Assembly: GCA_963693315.1 (NCBI GenBank) | Contig: OY856188.1 | Span: 199,124,127 to 199,188,126 of the forward strand | Origin: Diogma glabrata | Lineage: Eukaryota > Arthropoda > Insecta > Diptera > Cylindrotomidae | Direction: 5' to 3' | Length of the DNA: 64,000 nucleotides | Notes under the pieces: generated by a model | What the model was told of the DNA's origin: nothing | The model's database searches: none | Seen by the model: the letters and a program-made list of their open reading frames with translations, nothing else | Position numbers and translations under genes: made by a program | In this document: in pieces, positions 59,265 to 64,000 of the stretch | Numbering within the stretch: the stretch's first letter is position 1 | Layout of the letters: each line of letters opens with the position of its first letter

Positions 59265-60060
59265 CGTGCATTTTACCTTTTTAAGGAAGGGGCTCGAACG
59301 ACTTATGCAAAGTACTATCATCTGCAAAACTATTTATTGGGTTGCTGGTGATTTTCAACAATTCGTTGATATAAATCAAAAATAGGATTGGGGACAAGAC
59401 TGAGCCTTGAGGTACACCAGCGTTAATAAGTTTAGACTTACTTGAAAATCCGTCTACGGAGACCGAAATGTATCGGTTAGATAGAAAATTTTGAATCAGC
59501 TTCACAACATTGGGATGAAAACCATACGCAACGAGCTTGTTGATTAAGTTGGCATGCCAGACTCGATTGAATGCCTTGGAGATGGCTAACTAAAGCGATA
59601 ACGTATGTTTCACCACCTTTATCAAGTATACTGTTTCAACAATGCACTACATAGTTTAATAGATCGGTAGTTGATCTTTTGTTTCGAAAACCGTATTGGC
59701 TGTCGGCTATTAAATGATTTACTTCCAGACATTTTGTAATGTGTGTATTAATATAATGCTCGGAGACTTTGAATAGGACCGATAGTAAAGCTATTGGTCT
59801 ATAATTTTAGATATCGAATTTTGGTCCCTTTTTGGCGACGGGCTGGACATTTGCCAACTTCCAGCACGAAGGAAATATACCAGATTTTGTAGGATTGGTA
59901 GAATATCTTAGTCAAAGTTTGTGCAAGTTCTTCAGAAAAGGTTTTTAAAATAATGGGTGGAATCTTGTCCATTCCTGAGGCTTTGTTGATGTTTAACCCC
60001 TTTAAAAATTTACCGACTACTTTGGGTTTGACGTGGAGTTCAGTCATATTAACTCCTGAC
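59265..60060 (-). pseudogene. LINE-A copy 4, RT fragment, minus strand
   Basis: On the minus strand: TELHVKPKVVGKFLKGLNIN, KASGMDKIPP, ILKTFSEELAQTLTKIFYQS, a broken LANVQPVPKKG region, QYGFRNKRSTTDLL, HANLINKLVAYGFHPN, LIQNFLSNRYISVSVDGFSS, INAGVPQGSVLSPILFLIYI and FADD at 59317-59328. It stops at the HEL/NPARR region, and the 3' end of the family is not attached. Frameshifts near 59590 and 59810. Confidence 0.85.
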
Positions 60061-60180
60061 TAAATTACGACTAAACTTTACATAAAAAACATTTATTATT
60101 TATGTAGACAGAAATATGTACTATTAATTGCCATTGTGTGACGCAACAAAACAATTAACTGAGAAAATGATAAAATATTA

Positions 60181-60285
60181 CAATAGTTGCGTTCGATTTG
60201 ACTGAAATAACTGAATAATCTGAAAAAAACCCACAACAATTGCATACAGTTTTTCAGTTGATTCAGTCAAATCGAATGCTATTGT
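60181..60285. repeat. Foldback repeat with ~34-bp arms
   Basis: CAATAGTTGCGTTCGATTTG, continuing ACTGAAATAACTGAA, faces TTCAGTTGATTCAGTCAAAT, continuing CGAATGCTATTG. The arms differ at two or three positions; the loop is about 35 bases. It could be a small foldback MITE. Confidence 0.8.
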
Positions 60286-60309
60286 TGGCTCACCGGTAGC
60301 ACACTGAAA

Positions 60310-60537
60310 AGAGTAACATATATAAAAATAAAGATAAACAAAATATGAATTGCATATTTTTATAAGATACAATGCATTAGACTGGTTAATAACGCGTAAT
60401 ATAATAAACTAAATATTGGTTCTGTCTAGGCATTTACAACTGGCCCAGACTGAAACCTGAAGATAATTAGCCAAGGCTTGACTCGCCAAAACGGGCCCGA
60501 GTTTGGTTCGTTGCTTAATATTGGCAGTTCTTACCCG
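60310..60537. mobile_element. CCCGGG-ended MITE-like repeat, copy C (left-truncated)
   Basis: Matches 24300-24520: GAGTAACATATAT, AAATAAAGATAAACA, TGCATTAGACTGGTTAATAA, CATTTACAACTGG, TTAGCCAAGGCTTG. The right end reads TTACCCGAGA rather than TACCCGGGTA. The left half of the element is missing. Confidence 0.75.
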
Positions 60538-60936
60538 AGATGTTTATGCTTTTATACCCGAGATGTTTATAATTTTTTTAAAATCTAGCTAATATTTCAA
60601 TCAAATGATTAACTTTTTCAACATTTTATGCTTTCTTGCTAAAACGTTTATGTTGAATTGATATACTATTACTATTAACTTAAAGGGGTGATTGTCATAA
60701 TATACAAAATAATTATAAATAAAATAACTGTTTAATGATGATTAATACTTTTGTTGAGCTGTTAAATATAAACAGAAACCTTGCGTTGGTCTGAAAACAG
60801 TTAATTGCACAAATTAATTACATACAGTGAAACTTCCATAATTCGAATCACTACTTGCCATAAATTTTTGTTCGATTTAGGTAAATTTCAAAATATAGAA
60901 ATATAAATACGAATAAAGAAATAAAAATACGCAAAA

Positions 60937-61095
<159 letters not shown>

Positions 61096-61099
61096 ATTT

Positions 61100-62689
61100 T
61101 CTCTTGTTCTTTCTTTTTCGATCTCTTTCCACTTTCTCTGTGTTTTTGCTGCTTTTAAATAGTTTTGGTTCACTTTATTTTGGGTTTGTTTTTATGACGA
61201 TGGGCGATTTTAACTTTTATTGATAAGACTTAACAACTATTTTTTATACTATTTCTAAAATTCATACGGAAATTCCTTCAATATCACTCAAAAATCCCAC
61301 ACAAAATATCTGCGAAAGTCCGAAGCATATGTTAAATTATTTTACTCATCACATCAGAAAAAAAAATATATAAAAAAAATCGTAAGTTCACCCAAAGCCA
61401 ATAACATCAGACAAATAGGCATCAAAACAAAATACGGTGATGATCTTAAACGTAACAATTATAGTTATGACTTTGATGTCTGTTTAAACAACGCTTAACA
61501 AACAAATCTTAACAGAAAACGTACCAACAACACCATATTCGCTTTCGGAACGACATATATGAGTTGATGTTGTTGTTTTTATAGTTTTTAGTAGTTGGCG
61601 TGCGGTTTTTTTTTTATTCTTAATAAGTTTTTACTATGGTGTTTAAAAAAGTTTATATTTTTTTTTGTTGCAATTTTACAGTACAAATTTAGTAGATATT
61701 TGTTCTTCGAGCTTTAAAGTCACAATTATATAATAAATGTATTGATATTTTATTGAATTGAACAATAAAGTACGTCAAATACTGCGATTTAATTTAAAAA
61801 AAATACAAACAAAAAAAATTTTTAAAAAATATTCGGCAAGTGATAATTACACGCGCGATTTTTGTAATTATTTTCTCTTTGTTGTGAATTGTTTTTAAAT
61901 TGTCTAGTAAACAGCAACAAAAATAGACAATAAATGTATTTTAACTTAATTTTTAAATTATTAATTTAATTAACAAAAAAAATTTATTTGTGTAATGAAA
62001 AATTGATATGAAATAATGTTATAAGAAAAAGATAAGATTTTATCAGTATTTAAATGAAACAAAAGAAAAAAAATTTATTGTGATAATAAATTAAGAAATA
62101 TTAAAGTTTTTTCTGTTAAAAAAGGCTAGCATTAAAAATTGGATTATAATATAGAATATGGGAATGTTGATTGGGTAAGTTTGGATTGTTTTTTTTACAA
62201 TGATTGTGTTAGGTACCTTGACAAAACGGATCTTATCCAATTGGTAGATCGTTTGACCTAATTCACCATAAATATTTTCAATTCATAAATAAAATAATAT
62301 TTATAGAAACTAAAATTTATTTGATTTGGTGATTTAATAAATTTGAGATCTTTTGTTTGTCCAAAATTCACTACCACGTTTGTTTGACTATATAAAAATT
62401 ATGGTTGAATTATGTAGGTGGATTTGAACAGAAAAAAAATATATTATTGAATTTTTTAAAAAATAATATGGTGAGAAAAATCTGTATTGACATTTAAATT
62501 TTATTTTATTTATATAGAGTTAAATGTTGGGATAATTATAAAAATTAAATTTGGAATAAGTATGAAATTAAACGAACAAATATTTATAGTTGTTTGGATT
62601 AGGTTTTACCGCGAAACGAACCATAAATATAACATCAGAACTGAATCTAATCCAATCATATGTCAAGAGTTATGAAATACTTTTTGCAG
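61100..62689. other. AT-rich non-coding stretch
   Basis: No gene. A/T runs and short GTTGTTGTT words. No element ends recognised. Confidence 0.5.
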
Positions 62690-63300
62690 TCCCTCCATTA
62701 GTCCATGCAGAGAAAATTTGTAGTAAAATATTAAACGTATCAAAAGCAATTAACCGAGTTTGTTGTGCCAACTTGATCAAAAATATCGTTGCGTATGCAT
62801 TCTTTATCCCAAATGCAAATTGATTCAAAATTTTCTGATTCATCGAAACATTTTGGTCTGCAATCTGCATTGTCTGTTTTCCATCTAAGTCTAAAAGTAT
62901 TAGAGATAAAGGATAGTTTTTGTTCCTAGTCAATTTTGATTTTTATCAACCAAGTGTGAACAAAATTCCGTGTTAAACCAATTGATAGCATATGATGGCT
63001 CAAATAGTAATAAAATCCCATATGAATGAATTCTGCCCGGTGATACGCTGCTATATAAGAGATTTAACTGAAATCTGTGTTTTAATTCCACCAAGATAGT
63101 ATAGTTGATTGTGTCCAGACCGAGTTGTTCAACGATATTTCAATTAGTATGTGTGACGTACATTTAGAAATCCCATAATCGCTCTAGTATGAAGAATTGT
63201 AGTTAATTTTGGAAGGTTGCATCTGATTCGTACAACACCATCGTATTGATTTCAGTTGGTGTATTTTCGTAAGTAAAGTGGATAACTTTCTTAAAAGGAA
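62690..63300 (+). pseudogene. LINE-A copy 5, strongly decayed
   Basis: Weak but ordered similarity: KAINRVCCANLIKNIVAYAF (family KAFDRVWHANLINKLVAYGF) at 62740-62805, FKIF at 62825, PSKSKS near 62883, then ATTCTGCCCGG(T)GA near 63030, TTTAATTCCACCAAGATAG near 63082 and ACGATATTTCAATTAGTATG near 63133. The FADD box is not recognisable. It is the oldest LINE-A copy in the window. Confidence 0.7.
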
Positions 63301-63343
63301 GTCCAATATAGATCAGAGAATAGCTACCGACAAATCTTTTTAG

Positions 63344-63567
63344 GTTTGACTAACTTTCCACAAGACGGTATCGACGGTATCGTAAACTACGGTATCGACC
63401 AGGGTAAAGAAGTTATTTTTAAAATTTTAACGTCTTTCGTCGTTTTTAATAACATTCTCTATAATACTAAAGATCTGTTAAACCCTATCCCTAAATTTCG
63501 TGTTAATCCAAATTTCAACAGCTACCATCGTTTTGAATCATCGCCACAACCATACACGAACCATTAA
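63344..63567 (+). CDS. Possible terminal exon of an unrecognised host gene
   Basis: After AAATCTTTTTAG (acceptor AG at 63342-63343) an open frame of about 74 codons begins in phase: LTNFPQDGIDGIVNYG, IDQGKEVIFKILTSF, then LNPIPKFRVNPNFNSYH and RFESSPQPYTNH, stop TAA at 63565-63567. An AATAAA lies at 63594-63599, 27 bp after the stop. The frame uses C- and G-containing third positions (GAC, ATC, AAC, GGT) unlike the AT-rich surroundings, and no transposon motif is visible. I do not recognise the protein. If real, the upstream exons must lie beyond the LINE-A remnant or outside the recognisable part of the window. Alternative: chance, or a processed fragment. Confidence 0.45.
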
Positions 63568-63593
63568 AATATATATATATCAAACTCAACTTA

Positions 63594-63599
63594 AATAAA
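63594..63599 (+). terminator. AATAAA polyadenylation signal candidate
   Basis: AATAAA 27 bp downstream of the stop codon of the possible exon. The hexamer is common by chance in such AT-rich DNA, so its weight comes only from its position. Confidence 0.35.
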
Positions 63600-64000
63600 T
63601 TATTTAAGTTTAAAAGTGAAATTTTTTTTTAAATTTCATTTCACCATAAGTAATTGTACTAAAAAATAATTAAATCATAAAATTTTGGTTTGCTTAAAAA
63701 CAAAAAAGTCTTATATAAAAAAAATGAATCATTCGTGATTTTTTTTCCATTATTCTTCGAAATTCCCATATTGAATTTTTAAACGTCATTAGATAAAAGA
63801 TTCCAAATAAAGAGATACATGTTGTAAGTTTTTTTTAAGTAGTAATATTATAATAAATTATAAGTTACAATATATAACTTTAAAGTTTCCATTCCTATAT
63901 TTTACGGTTAAATTAATTTTGTAGAATTATTTGATTCTTAGAATTAATTGTAATTAGATTAAAAGTTTCTTTAACTGATGAATATATCTATACAAATATT
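63600..64000. other. AT-rich end of window
   Basis: No gene, repeat ends or strong structure seen. Confidence 0.5.

Overview
The window is AT-rich eukaryotic DNA with almost no host coding sequence and many layers of transposable elements. The LINE, Ty3/gypsy and hAT types look like arthropod, probably insect, families. That is inference from protein motifs; I cannot name a species. No bacterial features (operons, Shine-Dalgarno sites, CRISPR) are present.

Layout. 1-2.3 kb: decayed LINE-A, cut by the window edge. 3.66-20.46 kb: a nest of elements. Two long direct repeats (3663-5724 and 8329-20464), each holding a ~65-bp minisatellite, flank a 2.6-kb ORF-less interior that begins with a primer-binding-like TGGCGACC. 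I read this as a non-autonomous, LARD-like LTR element. Its right repeat is split by a minus-strand Ty3/gypsy element (9928-20261) with two 1677-bp LTRs, a 4-bp target duplication ATCA and an open 658-codon Gag-protease frame fused to an integrase tail. That element is itself split by a hAT-like element (16386-18272, target duplication GTATATAA). 20.8-24.5 kb: MITE-like repeats and palindromes. 24.7-33.6 kb: LINE-B, whose endonuclease is split by 5.7 kb holding a 4.3-kb hAT-like element (25442-29747, target duplication CTGTCACT) and two LINE-A copies. 35.4-36.9 kb and 56.8-59.1 kb: two copies of a non-coding repeat ('repeat U'), the second split by a 1.1-kb hAT-like element (57817-58911, target duplication AAAATAAT). 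38.6-40.6 kb: a minus-strand Ty3/gypsy pol fragment (RT, RNase H, integrase), with a damaged RT active site. 40.8-43.1 kb: nested inverted-repeat elements. 43.3-51.7 kb: AT-rich DNA with a few degenerate tandem repeats. 51.8-54.76 kb: LINE-C with an intact YADD box, split by a 344-bp TA-flanked MITE. 59.3-63.3 kb: more LINE-A fragments, a foldback, a third CCCGGG MITE and a long CT microsatellite.

The only stretch that looks like host coding sequence is 63344-63567. It follows a splice-acceptor-like TTTTTAG, reads openly for about 73 residues with base usage unlike its surroundings, and has AATAAA 27 bp after the stop. It could be the terminal exon of an unrecognised gene.

How the parts relate. 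No element here looks autonomous. The youngest by eye is the gypsy element: its LTRs have equal length with no indel. It keeps Gag but lacks RT and most of integrase, so it would have needed proteins supplied in trans. The order of insertions can be read from the target duplications: repeat array, then gypsy element, then hAT (or hAT carried in with it).
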